From NCBI RefSeq assembly GCF_028867965.1, contig NZ_JAPQNT010000017.1, forward strand, positions 1-22,432: a stretch of 22,432 nucleotides of DNA. Direction: 5' to 3'. The notes below the pieces were generated by a model, which was not told where the DNA came from, ran no database searches, and saw only the letters and a list, made by a program, of their open reading frames with translations. The number at the start of each line of letters is the position of its first letter. Positions within the stretch are counted from its first letter, which is position 1. Shown one piece after another: positions 7,837 through 17,400 of this stretch. Origin of the DNA: Flavobacterium sp. SUN046. Its GTDB lineage: Bacteria > Bacteroidota > Bacteroidia > Flavobacteriales > Flavobacteriaceae. Position numbers and translations under genes: made by a program.

Positions 7837-7981
7837 AGTTTTAAATACTAATTAATCAATAGGTTATGCTCTATCACTGCTGATGAACTACCAATTTAAC
7901 AGATTAAAAACCCACAACAGTTGTTTAAACGAGTATTGGGGCTATTCATCGAAAATATTTTATTTCCCTTAATTGCTGACC

Positions 7982-7989
7982 TAGATTTG
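7982..7989 (+). promoter_or_regulatory. Candidate Bacteroidota -7 promoter box (TAnnTTTG)
   Basis: TAGATTTG matches the Bacteroidota -7 consensus exactly and lies 24 bases before the ATG of the small secreted-protein gene, giving a short leader. No good -33 TTTG is seen upstream, so the call is tentative. The rest of 7837-8012 shows nothing else clear. Confidence 0.45.
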
Positions 7990-8012
7990 TATCAGAAAAT
8001 AACACCACTGAT

Positions 8013-8396
8013 ATGAAAACTAATTCACAAAATACTGCAACTAACTTCCTTTCTGAAAACAAAAAGGGTTTAGTTCTTTTGTTTATTTTGTTTTTGTTGT
8101 CAAGTGTTGGTATGTTCGGACAAACTAAAAATGAAACTGTTGCGCCTCAAGTAACTCCAGTTATTGAAATTAGCATAGTTCCTGCTCAAGCAGTTGCTTT
8201 AGATTCAGATACTGATTTTATGAACTGGTTTATGGGTTCTAAACAAACTCAAACTGTTCAAGACAACACTGCCAATGTTGGTTCAACAACATCTTCTAGA
8301 AAAAAACAAATCATCTCTTCTGGTGTTACGCCTAATAAAGTTCTTTACAGAACTTTCATGAAAAAAGTAATCAGCCAAGAAAGTGCCATCGCTTAA
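8013..8396 (+). CDS. Small signal-peptide protein of unknown function
   Basis: I do not recognise this 127-residue protein with confidence. It has an N-terminal polar stretch (1-18, ending NKK), a hydrophobic segment (19-35, LVLLFILFLLSSVGMF) and a probable cut after G-Q37, giving a mature chain of about 90 residues. There is a proline/valine-rich part (44-62), an aromatic motif FMNWFMGSK (69-77), a Ser/Thr/Asn linker, then a basic segment SRKKQIISSG (95-104) and PNKVLYRTFMKKV (107-119). It has no cysteine in the mature part, so it is not a lipoprotein, and it lacks a T9SS sorting domain. It has its own candidate promoter and terminator between two giant T9SS genes. An accessory role for the neighbouring surface proteins is only a guess from position. 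Confidence 0.85.
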   Translation: MKTNSQNTATNFLSENKKGLVLLFILFLLSSVGMFGQTKNETVAPQVTPVIEISIVPAQAVALDSDTDFMNWFMGSKQTQTVQDNTANVGSTTSSRKKQIISSGVTPNKVLYRTFMKKVISQESAIA

Positions 8397-8433
8397 GTTA
8401 GTTTTTATATATAATAAGGTTTAGTTAGAATAT

Positions 8434-8468
8434 AAACCTCTCTTTTTTTTAGGGAGGTTTTGTTTTTT
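8434..8468 (+). terminator. Rho-independent terminator after the small gene
   Basis: AAACCTCTC (8434-8442) pairs with GGGAGGTTT (8452-8460) with one wobble and a 9-nt T-rich loop, then TGTTTTTTT. It starts 38 bases after the stop codon. Confidence 0.85.
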
Positions 8469-8794
8469 TATAAAAACCAAGCGCTTATTTTTTTACATAT
8501 CTAATACCGATTGTTGTGCATTATTATTAGGTTATTAAACTGTAATGTGTCAATTATTTAAAACTATTTTTTGCTCAATTGAAATACTAAAAACTTACAA
8601 TTATGAATTTCGCAAAGCTATTCTTACTCTGAGAAAGAATATATTTTTGCTAATTTAAGTTTTTAATCGATTAAAATCGCTTTTAGTCGATTTCTTGGTT
8701 TACAGTAAGTTAATATTGATATTTTACAAAAAAATAATGTATTTTTAACCTCTTATATTAATGTATATTCTATTTCACCCAAATAATAAATGCT
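8469..8794 (+). promoter_or_regulatory. Long AT-rich leader of giant gene B with palindromes
   Basis: No gene is seen in these 326 bases. TATTTTTG at 8642-8649 fits the TAnnTTTG -7 pattern but has no clear -33 partner; if used it would leave a leader of about 140 bases. Downstream lies a perfect 16-nt palindrome (8661-8676, half-site TTTTAATC) overlapping a second inverted repeat AAATCG (8674-8679) / CGATTT (8688-8693). An ATG at about 8602 opens only nine codons. The promoter is not established. Confidence 0.35.
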
Positions 8795-11700
8795 ATGATG
8801 CTATCATTACTAAAAAAATTAAACATTCCGGTTTTTAGCACTACAAAGAATTCTTTCTTACTTCTGTTGCTTGTTGGTTTATTGAATTTTGCCACTTCAA
8901 ACGCGCAAATAAGTTCTTACAATGTTGTTGCTATTGCCAATGCTTATACTAACTTGCCTTCGCCAGCTGGAGGAGCTAACAAAGTAGCATTGTCCAATAC
9001 AACTACTGCAGCAGACAATGGTGTTTTTGCTGTGGCTTTGCCATTTGCTTTTACTTTTAATGGTATAACTTATGCTTCAGGTACTAATATAAATGTTTCC
9101 ATGAATGGGTTTGTAACTTTTGGAGCTACCGCACCTTCTCTTACAAACGAGACTCCAATTTCTTCTACTGAAGGTTATGCTGGAGCTATTTCTATTTATG
9201 GTAGAGATTTAGAAACAATTTCACCTTCAACAGCGATTAATCTTTCTTATTTTTTATTAAATACAGGAGCTAATGTAGCGCCTAATAGAATTTTAAAAAT
9301 AGAATGGTTAATTAGACGCGGAAACGCTGCAAATACAGGATTAGATGCTACAAATATGCCAATGCAGATATGGCTTTATGAAGGAACAAATGTGATTGAA
9401 ATGTATTATCAACAATTTAATCCTTCAGCTAATGGGACTGGTCAGATTGGTTTGAGAGGATCTGTTAATACTGATTTTAAAAATTTTGCTTATGTGCCTG
9501 TTACTGCAGCAGATTGGCCAGCAACTTTATTGCCTTTAGGTGTTGCTAATACAGATGTTGTTAGAGTAAAAACAGCTCCTGGAGCGATTGCTGCCGGTAG
9601 TGCGAGAGCGATACGTTGGACCCCAGACCCATGTCCGAGTCCTTCGGCAGTAACGGTTTCTAATATTACACAAAATTCGGCTCAAGTAAACTTTACACCA
9701 CCGTCGACACCTCCAAGTAATGGATATCAGTTTGAAATCCGTACAAGTGGTGCTGCAGGAAGTGGTGCTACAGGTTTGGCTACCAGTGGTGCTACTCCGG
9801 GAAATCCATTTACATTTGGCCCAACAGGTACTGTGCCTTTTACTTTAGCTGGTAATACTTCTTATACTGTTTATGTACGTTCTTATTGTGGTGGTGTAAC
9901 TTACGGTTCGTGGGTTGCAGCAACTGCTTTTACAACTTTGTGTACAGGTGTTTTTCCTTATTATGAAGGATTTGATCCTTTTTCGGGTAGTTATACCGTT
10001 CCTGCATTGCCCGTATGTACTTCAAGACAAAATGCAGGTACAGGAAATAATTGGGTAACTACAAATCCTGTAGGAGCAGGTTATTTTGACGAACATTTAA
10101 TTTATAATTTTCATCCAACCAATCCAGCTAATGCTTGGTTCTATACAGCAGGTGTTAATTTAATAGGTGGAAATGAATATAGAATCTCTTATGTATACGG
10201 AGGTTCTTCACAGTTTACATTTATTACCAATAAAATGGAAGTTAAGTATGGTTTAGCACCAACAGTAGCTTCAATGATTAATCCAATAGACAATCATCCG
10301 GTTATTAAAACATCACCTTTCTCTAATGTTGTTAATTTTACTGCACCATCAACTGGTACCTATTATTTTGGGTTTCACGGTTATTCTGATGCTAATAATG
10401 GAGAAATTTATTTAGATGATATTGAAGTAGTGAATTCTACTTGTAAAAAGCCAACCGCATTAACAGCGCCAGCTGCTTTAATTTCTTTTAACAGTGCTTT
10501 AGTTTCTTGGACGGCACCATCACCTGCGCCAGGATCAGGATATACTTATTACATTTCAACTACGAATCCAATTAAAACAGCCGGTGCTTTTATAATAGGA
10601 AATTCTTATACAATCACAACAATAGGCACAACAGATTATACTTTATTAGGTGCAAGCTCTAATACCATTGGAGTAACGTTTATTGCAACTGCTGCAGGAA
10701 CCGGAACTGGTACTGCCACAGAGTTATTGTCAAATAATACTGCTGGTACTGGAACGGTAGCTGCTGGAAGTACAGTAGTCAATTTAAACGGATTAACGCC
10801 TTCTACAACCTATTATGTTTGGGTAAGAGGTAATTGTTCAGTTGGCGATTATAGCCAGTGGTCTAGTTATGTTTCTTTCACTACAAGTGTTGCGCCACCA
10901 GTATATTGTTTGCCTTCGGGTGCAACATTTCCGCAAGATCCTAACGGAATTACTAATGTAACCATGGGTACTATTAATAATACTACTGGTATTGAAGCTA
11001 ATAATTATGGAGATTATTCTAATTTAAGTACCAATGTTGCGCAAGGTGTAACAATTCCGGTAAGTATTACCTACAGAACTGGATTTACATATGATACTAA
11101 TATCTGGGTAGACTGGGATAATAATGGAACTTTTTCTGCAGCAGAATTAATGTATCAAGGGAATTCAAGCAATGCTGTACCAACTACCTTAAGCGCAAGT
11201 TTTACAGTTCCGTTAACTGCGGCGTTAGGTCCGAAAAGACTACGAATTGGAGGTATTGACTTTGGTCCGTATACCGATCCATGTAGAAATGGAAATTACC
11301 AATCTTTTGAAGATTATACCGTTAATGTTGTGGTCGCTCCACCTGCATTGACAATAAGTTCTAATACTAGTACACAATGTGCAGGAACACCATCGCCTTT
11401 AGTTACTATAACTGCAGGTTTACCTCCAATTTATGATACATTCTCATGGTTTCCTTCGTCAGGTGTTACAGGTACTCCAACAGGTGGATATACTTTTACA
11501 AATACATCTACAACAACATATACTTTAACTGCTAACCAAACTAGTGGTGCTTACAGCACTAATTCTGTTTCATTTGTTTATGTTGCCAATGACGTTCCAA
11601 CACCTATAACAATTGCAACACCATCAGGTACAGTTGCTTGTCCTAATGCTCCAGGAGGAATTCCTTTAATTGCATCAGGCGGTGTAGTATCTAATATTAC

Positions 11701-14293
11701 GATTTTTAATGAAGATTTCAACTCCGGAATAGGAGCGTGGACAACAACTAATACTTCTACTGGTGGTGCTAATCAAGCTGCTCCAGCTTGGACGGTTAGA
11801 CCAAGTGGTTCTGTAGTTTCATTTGCTGCCTTAACAAGTAATGATAATTCGCAATTTGTTGTATCTAATTCAGATGCTCAAGGAGGAACTCCATCTCCAA
11901 GTGTAACTAGAACGACTTTGGTTTCTCCTGCTATTAATTTGACAGGATATCAATCGGCTTCACTTAGCTTTTATCAATATTTGAATTGGATTGCTGCAAG
12001 TGATATTGCTAATGTTGAAGTTTCGAATTCGAATGTTGGACCTTGGACCGTATTAACATCCTATACATCAGATCAAGGTGCTGCTTCGGCATTTGCTCTT
12101 GGAATTGTAAATTTGAATGCTTATGTAGGTCAAACAATTTATATTCGTTTTAACTATCAATCCAATTGGGGTTGGTGGTGGGCTCTTGACAATGTCAAAG
12201 TAGCTGGAAGTGCTTCTTCTTCAATTGTCTGGACACCAACAACTGGTTTGTTTAATGATGCCGCTGGATCTAGTCCATATATAGCAGGTACTGGTGCTAA
12301 TACAGTTTATGTTATAAACTCTACACCAACAACTTACACTGCATCTGCTAGCACTCCTGGACCAACAATTTGTTCAGCAACTAAATCAGTTTCTATTACA
12401 GTAAATCCAATTGTTGCTGGTACTGTTTCTAGTGCACAAACACTATGTTATGGTTCACCAGCCAATTTAACTGTATCGGGAATTACAGGAACTGTTTTAA
12501 AATGGCAGTATGCTACTACTCTAGCTTTTACAGCTCCTGTGGATATTGCTTCAAGTGCTTCAACAACATTGACATCGGCTCAAATGGGTACGCTTACGGC
12601 TGATCGATATTACAGAGCAGTAGTGACTAATGGATCTTGTACAGCTTATTCTAACATAATTAAAATAACTTATAACTTTTCACTTTGGGATGGTGCTTCA
12701 TGGAGTAACGGAACTCCAAGTGCTACTGTAGCAGCAGTTTTTGATGCTGATTATGATTCTGCCAATGCAGTTTCTCCTGGAAATTTAACAGCTTGTTCGG
12801 TTTTTATATCTAGTGGTGATGTTACCTTCTTATCAGGAGATAGTTTGATATCCCAAAATGATGTAAATACTACCGGCGGAACTTTGACATTTGAAAATAA
12901 TGCAAGTTTGGTTCAAGTGAATAATAATGCTGTCAATACTGGGAATATTACTTATAAGAGAAATACTACTCCAATTAGAAAATTTGATTATACGTATTGG
13001 TCTTCTCCAGTTGCACCTCAAACGTTAGTAGCACTTTCACCATTGACGTTATCTGATAAATATTTTTCATTTAATCCGTCTATTAATAATTGGGTAACAC
13101 TTCCGGGTAACTCCTTGATGAATCCGGGTAAAGGTTATATCATTAGAGCGCCAAATAATTTTGATCCAGTAACTCCAGCAGTTTTTAATGCTCAATTTTA
13201 TGGAATTCCTAATAATGGGGTAATTTCTACTCCAATTGTAATTGGTTTAGCGGATGTTAATTTAATAGGTAATCCTTATCCAAGTGCACTAAATATTAAT
13301 TTGTTCTTTGATTTTAATGGTATTACAACTGGTACGGGTATTGTTGACAAAACTATTTATTTATGGACGCACAACACGGCTATAACTGCTAATAATTATA
13401 CTAATAGTGATTATGCGGTTTATAATTACATGGGAGGTATTGGAACAACGAGTGCTCCAGGTACCAATAATGCAATACCAAACGGAAAGATAGCATCGGG
13501 ACAAAGTTTCTTTATTAAAGGACTAGCTAATGGAAATGCTGTTTTTAATAATTCAATGCGTGTTGCAGGAACGAACAATCAGTTCTTTAAAACGGCTGCT
13601 TCTAGTGCAATTACTTCTAACAAAGACAGATTATGGTTGGAATTATTCAATGGTCTTGGCGCATACAAACAAACATTAGTAGGTTACGCACCAGGTGCAA
13701 CCAATGATTTTGATAGTGGTTATGATGGAGAATATGTTGATGGTGGAACAGGACTTTCGTTCTACTCGATGTTAGCGCCTAAAAAATTAGCTATTCAAGG
13801 ACGTGGTTTACCATTTGTAGAAACCGATGTTATTCCTTTAGGATATAAAAATACTGTGGCTGGAACTTATGAAATCAAACTGTCCAATTTTGATGGAATT
13901 TTTGATTCTCAAAAAGTATATTTGGAAGATAAATTATTGAATGTTATTCATAATTTAAAAGTTAGTAATTATTCATTTGCTACAAATGCTGGAACCTTTG
14001 AAAACAGATTCCAATTACGATTTACGGATAGTGCGCTGTCCACAAATAATCAATTGTTTACAGAGGAGTCCGTTGTAGTTTACAAAGAGAATCAAAACAT
14101 TCATTTTAATGCTTCAAACACTTTGCTGCAAGAAGTTGCGATTTACGATATTAGAGGAGTCTTATTGTTTTCTAAAACGAATATCGATGCTAACGAATTA
14201 TTGGTTTCTAATTTAACATCAAGCCAACAAGTTTTATTAGTAAACATAAAATCAGTAGAAGGTAAAATTGTAACTAAGAAAATAATTTTTTAA
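8795..14293 (+). CDS. Giant T9SS-secreted multidomain surface protein B
   Basis: This 1832-residue protein begins with tandem ATG codons (8795, 8798). Approximate residues: signal peptide 1-38 (SFLLLLLVGLL, cut after SNAQ); N-terminal beta-rich domain 39-275 as in protein A; fibronectin III 280-385; choice-of-anchor J 388-548; fibronectin III 552-700 interrupted at 594-647 by a foreign-looking segment; GEVED domain 705-848 (WVDWDNNGTF at 771-780, SFEDYTV near its end); PKD-like 850-930; Ig-like 938-1206 holding a second choice-of-anchor J; Ig-like 1208-1295; the YWSSPV / KGYIIRAPNNFDP / NLIGNPYPSAL / SGQSFFIKG module from 1297; and a sorting domain from about 1769 (VAIYDIRGVLLF, SSQQVLLVNI, KKIIF), best matching the ChiA-like type C signal. 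It is a paralog of protein A and likely reaches the cell surface through T9SS. Function is unknown; adhesion is inferred from domains. Confidence 0.93.
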   Translation: MMLSLLKKLNIPVFSTTKNSFLLLLLVGLLNFATSNAQISSYNVVAIANAYTNLPSPAGGANKVALSNTTTAADNGVFAVALPFAFTFNGITYASGTNINVSMNGFVTFGATAPSLTNETPISSTEGYAGAISIYGRDLETISPSTAINLSYFLLNTGANVAPNRILKIEWLIRRGNAANTGLDATNMPMQIWLYEGTNVIEMYYQQFNPSANGTGQIGLRGSVNTDFKNFAYVPVTAADWPATLLPLGVANTDVVRVKTAPGAIAAGSARAIRWTPDPCPSPSAVTVSNITQNSAQVNFTPPSTPPSNGYQFEIRTSGAAGSGATGLATSGATPGNPFTFGPTGTVPFTLAGNTSYTVYVRSYCGGVTYGSWVAATAFTTLCTGVFPYYEGFDPFSGSYTVPALPVCTSRQNAGTGNNWVTTNPVGAGYFDEHLIYNFHPTNPANAWFYTAGVNLIGGNEYRISYVYGGSSQFTFITNKMEVKYGLAPTVASMINPIDNHPVIKTSPFSNVVNFTAPSTGTYYFGFHGYSDANNGEIYLDDIEVVNSTCKKPTALTAPAALISFNSALVSWTAPSPAPGSGYTYYISTTNPIKTAGAFIIGNSYTITTIGTTDYTLLGASSNTIGVTFIATAAGTGTGTATELLSNNTAGTGTVAAGSTVVNLNGLTPSTTYYVWVRGNCSVGDYSQWSSYVSFTTSVAPPVYCLPSGATFPQDPNGITNVTMGTINNTTGIEANNYGDYSNLSTNVAQGVTIPVSITYRTGFTYDTNIWVDWDNNGTFSAAELMYQGNSSNAVPTTLSASFTVPLTAALGPKRLRIGGIDFGPYTDPCRNGNYQSFEDYTVNVVVAPPALTISSNTSTQCAGTPSPLVTITAGLPPIYDTFSWFPSSGVTGTPTGGYTFTNTSTTTYTLTANQTSGAYSTNSVSFVYVANDVPTPITIATPSGTVACPNAPGGIPLIASGGVVSNITIFNEDFNSGIGAWTTTNTSTGGANQAAPAWTVRPSGSVVSFAALTSNDNSQFVVSNSDAQGGTPSPSVTRTTLVSPAINLTGYQSASLSFYQYLNWIAASDIANVEVSNSNVGPWTVLTSYTSDQGAASAFALGIVNLNAYVGQTIYIRFNYQSNWGWWWALDNVKVAGSASSSIVWTPTTGLFNDAAGSSPYIAGTGANTVYVINSTPTTYTASASTPGPTICSATKSVSITVNPIVAGTVSSAQTLCYGSPANLTVSGITGTVLKWQYATTLAFTAPVDIASSASTTLTSAQMGTLTADRYYRAVVTNGSCTAYSNIIKITYNFSLWDGASWSNGTPSATVAAVFDADYDSANAVSPGNLTACSVFISSGDVTFLSGDSLISQNDVNTTGGTLTFENNASLVQVNNNAVNTGNITYKRNTTPIRKFDYTYWSSPVAPQTLVALSPLTLSDKYFSFNPSINNWVTLPGNSLMNPGKGYIIRAPNNFDPVTPAVFNAQFYGIPNNGVISTPIVIGLADVNLIGNPYPSALNINLFFDFNGITTGTGIVDKTIYLWTHNTAITANNYTNSDYAVYNYMGGIGTTSAPGTNNAIPNGKIASGQSFFIKGLANGNAVFNNSMRVAGTNNQFFKTAASSAITSNKDRLWLELFNGLGAYKQTLVGYAPGATNDFDSGYDGEYVDGGTGLSFYSMLAPKKLAIQGRGLPFVETDVIPLGYKNTVAGTYEIKLSNFDGIFDSQKVYLEDKLLNVIHNLKVSNYSFATNAGTFENRFQLRFTDSALSTNNQLFTEESVVVYKENQNIHFNASNTLLQEVAIYDIRGVLLFSKTNIDANELLVSNLTSSQQVLLVNIKSVEGKIVTKKIIF
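10574..10735 (+). other. Phage-type segment inserted in a fibronectin domain of protein B
   Basis: The 54 codons (residues 594-647) contain GNSYTITTIGTTDYTLLGAS, then SNTIGVTFIATAAGTGTGTA. Protein A lacks this block at the equivalent place: YYLSTSN...AAGVLTKAMTGLSSSTYYYVWVR in A matches YYISTTN...AAGSTVVNLNGLTPSTTYYVWVR in B on either side. The segment resembles a module (YTI.S.GTTDFT.IGA..N..G..FTATG.GTGTGTA) that I remember from tail or structural proteins of marine phages. The identity is from memory and unverified. Confidence 0.6.
12682..13592 (+). repeat. C-terminal module shared with protein A, copy 2
   Basis: It runs from WDGASWSNG to NNQFF and matches 6190-7070 in order and content, including YWSSPV, FENNASLVQ and NNFDPVTP. 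Confidence 0.8.
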
Positions 14294-14309
14294 TTTAGTA
14301 TAAATCGTC

Positions 14310-14344
14310 AAAGCCATGTAGGAAGTAAATTCGTACATGGCTTT
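14310..14344 (+). terminator. First terminator-like hairpin after giant gene B
   Basis: AAAGCCATGTA (14310-14320) and TACATGGCTTT (14334-14344) form a perfect 11-bp stem with a 13-nt loop, 17 bases after the stop codon. The T tract after it is weak (AACATTTATTT). Confidence 0.75.
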
Positions 14345-14373
14345 AACATTTATTTAATATTTGTAGTCCCTTT

Positions 14374-14406
14374 AAAAAATCGATAATGTACTTTATCGAT
14401 TTTTTT
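14374..14406 (+). terminator. Second, stronger terminator hairpin after giant gene B
   Basis: AAAAAATCGATAA (14374-14386) pairs perfectly with TTATCGATTTTTT (14393-14405) around a 6-nt loop, with A and T tracts on the two sides so that it could act in both directions. It backs up the hairpin at 14310-14344. Confidence 0.8.
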
Positions 14407-14427
14407 ATCCCTTACATCGTTTTTGTT

Positions 14428-14454
14428 AATTTAATAAGTACAACTTATTAAATT
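14428..14454. repeat. 12-bp perfect AT-rich inverted repeat upstream of giant gene C
   Basis: AATTTAATAAGT and ACTTATTAAATT flank the spacer ACA. It lies 43 bases before the first ATG and downstream of both terminators, so it falls in the likely promoter or leader of gene C and could be an operator or an mRNA hairpin. No exact TAnnTTTG box was found nearby. Confidence 0.6.
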
Positions 14455-14497
14455 TCTTAATACTTTAACACATTAATTAACCCAATTTTTTAAATTT

Positions 14498-17400
14498 ATG
14501 ATGAATAACTACAATTCTCTGAATTATCGAAAAAATTCGAAATTCAGCTCGCAAGAGCCCGAGGTGGTTGGGAATGCTCCCAATTCTTATGGTAAAATGC
14601 GAAATTCGTGGCTTCTGAGTTTATTGGTCTTGTTTCTGTTTTCTTTTGGAAATGGTTATGGTCAAATAGGAAGTTACTCTTTTGCTAACACAAACACTGC
14701 TTATTCAACGATCGTTGGAGGTAGTGGTACAACGGCTGTTACTATCGCCTCTATGGATGACGGTATTTCTGCGGCGCAAACGATTCCATTTACTTTTAAC
14801 TTCGGTGGAAATAATTTTACCACTTTTAAAATTAACTCGAATGGTTGGCTAAATATTGGTGCGCTTTCAACAAGCACAACCAATTATTCAGCGTTAGGAG
14901 GAACTGATAATAATGTCATTTCTGCGTTTAATAGAGATTTGAATGGTAATAATACCACAGCGACAACTTATTATGTGCAAACAGTTGGTACTTCTCCGAA
15001 CAGGATTACTAAAATTGAGTGGGCAAACATTAAAAGTTTTTCAAGTACTATTAATCCAAATACTGGAAATTTCCAAATTTGGTTGTATGAAACTTCGAAT
15101 GTTGTAGAAATCCATTACGGTGCATTTACTTCATCGTCTGGAAGAACATCAGCAGGTACAGTTCAAGTTGGTCTACGAGGTGCTACCACAGGTACTGCCG
15201 ATGTTAGATCATTAAGTAATACTGCTTCTTGGTCTACTCCAACAGTTGGAAATTCAAGTGCTTCTACAAACGCACTTGGAACTTTTGCAGCTCCATTCTT
15301 GCCAGATTCTGGTCGAACATATACATTTACTCCTCCTACACCTTGTACTGGAACTCCAACTCCTGGTACTATAGCTAGTAATTTGAACGCTTGTTCAGGT
15401 TCAGCTCCAGGTGCGGTTGCTATCACTGGATTTTCAACTGGTGTTTCAGGAATTGCCTTTCAATGGGAACAATCAGATACTAATAATGGTATAGATTGGA
15501 CTAATGCAGTGGGTGGAAGTGGTGCCACTACTTCATCTTATACACCACCAGCATTAACTGCGACACGATATTATAGAGCCAAGGTGACTTGTACTCCATC
15601 TACTTTATTTGCTTATACTAACGTGCTGACTTTTGCTATTGCTAATTGTGATTATAATGTTACTAGAACTACTGGTATTACATATAATTCTATTGGTACA
15701 TCAGGAACTGGTCTAACTGGTTTTACATCATTAGATGATAGTTCTTCTTCAGCTACAAACATAGGTTTTAACTTTTTCTATAAAGGAACAACTTTTACAC
15801 AATTTGTTGCCAATACTAATGGTTTTTTAGGATTAGGTACTAGTACATCTTCTTCATATACAAATGGTCTAGGTACCGGTACAAATATAATTGCTCCTTA
15901 CTGGGATGATTTATATGTAACTGGTGGTGGTTCTACCGCTTCAATTTCAAATTTCATTAAATATCAACTTAATGGTGTTGCTCCGAACAGAGTGCTTACA
16001 GTTGAGTGGATAGGTATGGAACAGTTTTTAAATGCAGGTCCTAACATCAATTTTCAAGTAAAATTATATGAGACTACAAATAGAATAGAAATTGTTCACG
16101 GTCAAATGCAAACATTTGATGGTTCTACAGGAACTGGTAGTGCTTACAGTTATTCAGTAGGTCTTGCAGGTCCATCAGGAACAGGAACATTTAGAACGTT
16201 AGCGTTAGTTGGTGAAAATTCAAATTCTTTTTCTTCAACGGATCCAGCAACTTTATCTATTCCTCCAGCTTGTAATGTAACTTATACATTTGATACTGCA
16301 GTCGCTTATACAGGTTCAACAACTTTTACATACGTTGTACCTTCAAATGATAATCCAGCAGGAGCAATTTCATTACCAGTTAATGCAAGTCCAGCTCAAA
16401 ATTTATGTGGTACTTATTTCAATTCTAATCTTGCAACTGCTTCTCCTCAAACTTCTTCTTGCACAACAGCGCCAGATGATGATGTTTGGTTTAGTTTTGT
16501 TGCACCTGCATCAGGTCAAGTATTAGTATCTGTAAAAAGTGCAAGTGGTAACGACGCGGTGGTTTCTTTAACAGATGCTTCTTTTGTTGAATTGCCAACT
16601 TTTGGATGCGTTAACTCTTTTGGTAATGCTTTAACTGAGAGCCTAAGTCCTACTGGTTTAACTCCAGGAGCAACTTACTATGCTAGAGTTTCTAACAATG
16701 GTGTTGGTTCTGGTAACCGTTCAGGTTTCTCTATCAGCGTAAGCGATTCTTTCATACCGCCACCAGTAAATGATAATCCATGTGGAGCAATTGTATTGAC
16801 TCCTGCTTCTACTTGTGTACCTTATTCAGATACAACTCATGGTATTAGCGGTTCTACAAATGTTACTGGCGCAACTACTACTACTTCAAATGGAGTAACT
16901 ACACCAACTCAAACTGGTGCACTTCCAAACGTTTCTGATGTATGGTTTAAATTTACCGCTACTTCTGATTATCATGGTATTACTGTTACTCCAGTTCCAG
17001 GATTTGATGTTGCTATACAAGCGTATAGTATCAATGCAGGAACTAGTTGTCCAACAACTTTAACTTTAACTAGTTTAGGTACAGTAAATGGTGCTGGTTC
17101 TGGATCAGCTGAAAATGTTCAATTCGCTACAGTAATAGGAACTGATTATTATTTAAGAATATTCCGTCATCCTTCTGGTATAGCGGGTACTCCAGTTAAC
17201 GATAGTCAATTTTCTGTATGTGTATTTAATCCAACACCAGCTTGTGTTGTGAACACTTCTCCGGCTAATTTAGCTACAGCAGTTAGTGCTACACCTACTT
17301 TAACATGGCCTACAACCTCATTTGCTTCATCTTATGATGTATATTTAGGCACAAGCTCAGGACCAACAACTTTGTTGACTACTGTAGCTAGTATTCTTGG

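Noticed and set aside
8602..8631. Nine-codon open frame beginning MNFAKLFLL before giant gene B
   Set aside because: It is too short to support as a gene and has no promoter or other evidence; it may be chance.
15163..15426. Antisense open frame of 87 codons, and similar ones at 2173-2382, 7540-7779 and 20714-20965
   Set aside because: They lie opposite well-supported coding sequence and have compositions typical of shadow frames with no recognisable domain.
16290..16526. Overlapping + strand frame of 78 codons
   Set aside because: It lies in another frame inside giant gene C. The Leu/Gln-rich product is a shadow of the Thr/Ala/Asn-rich repeat coding.
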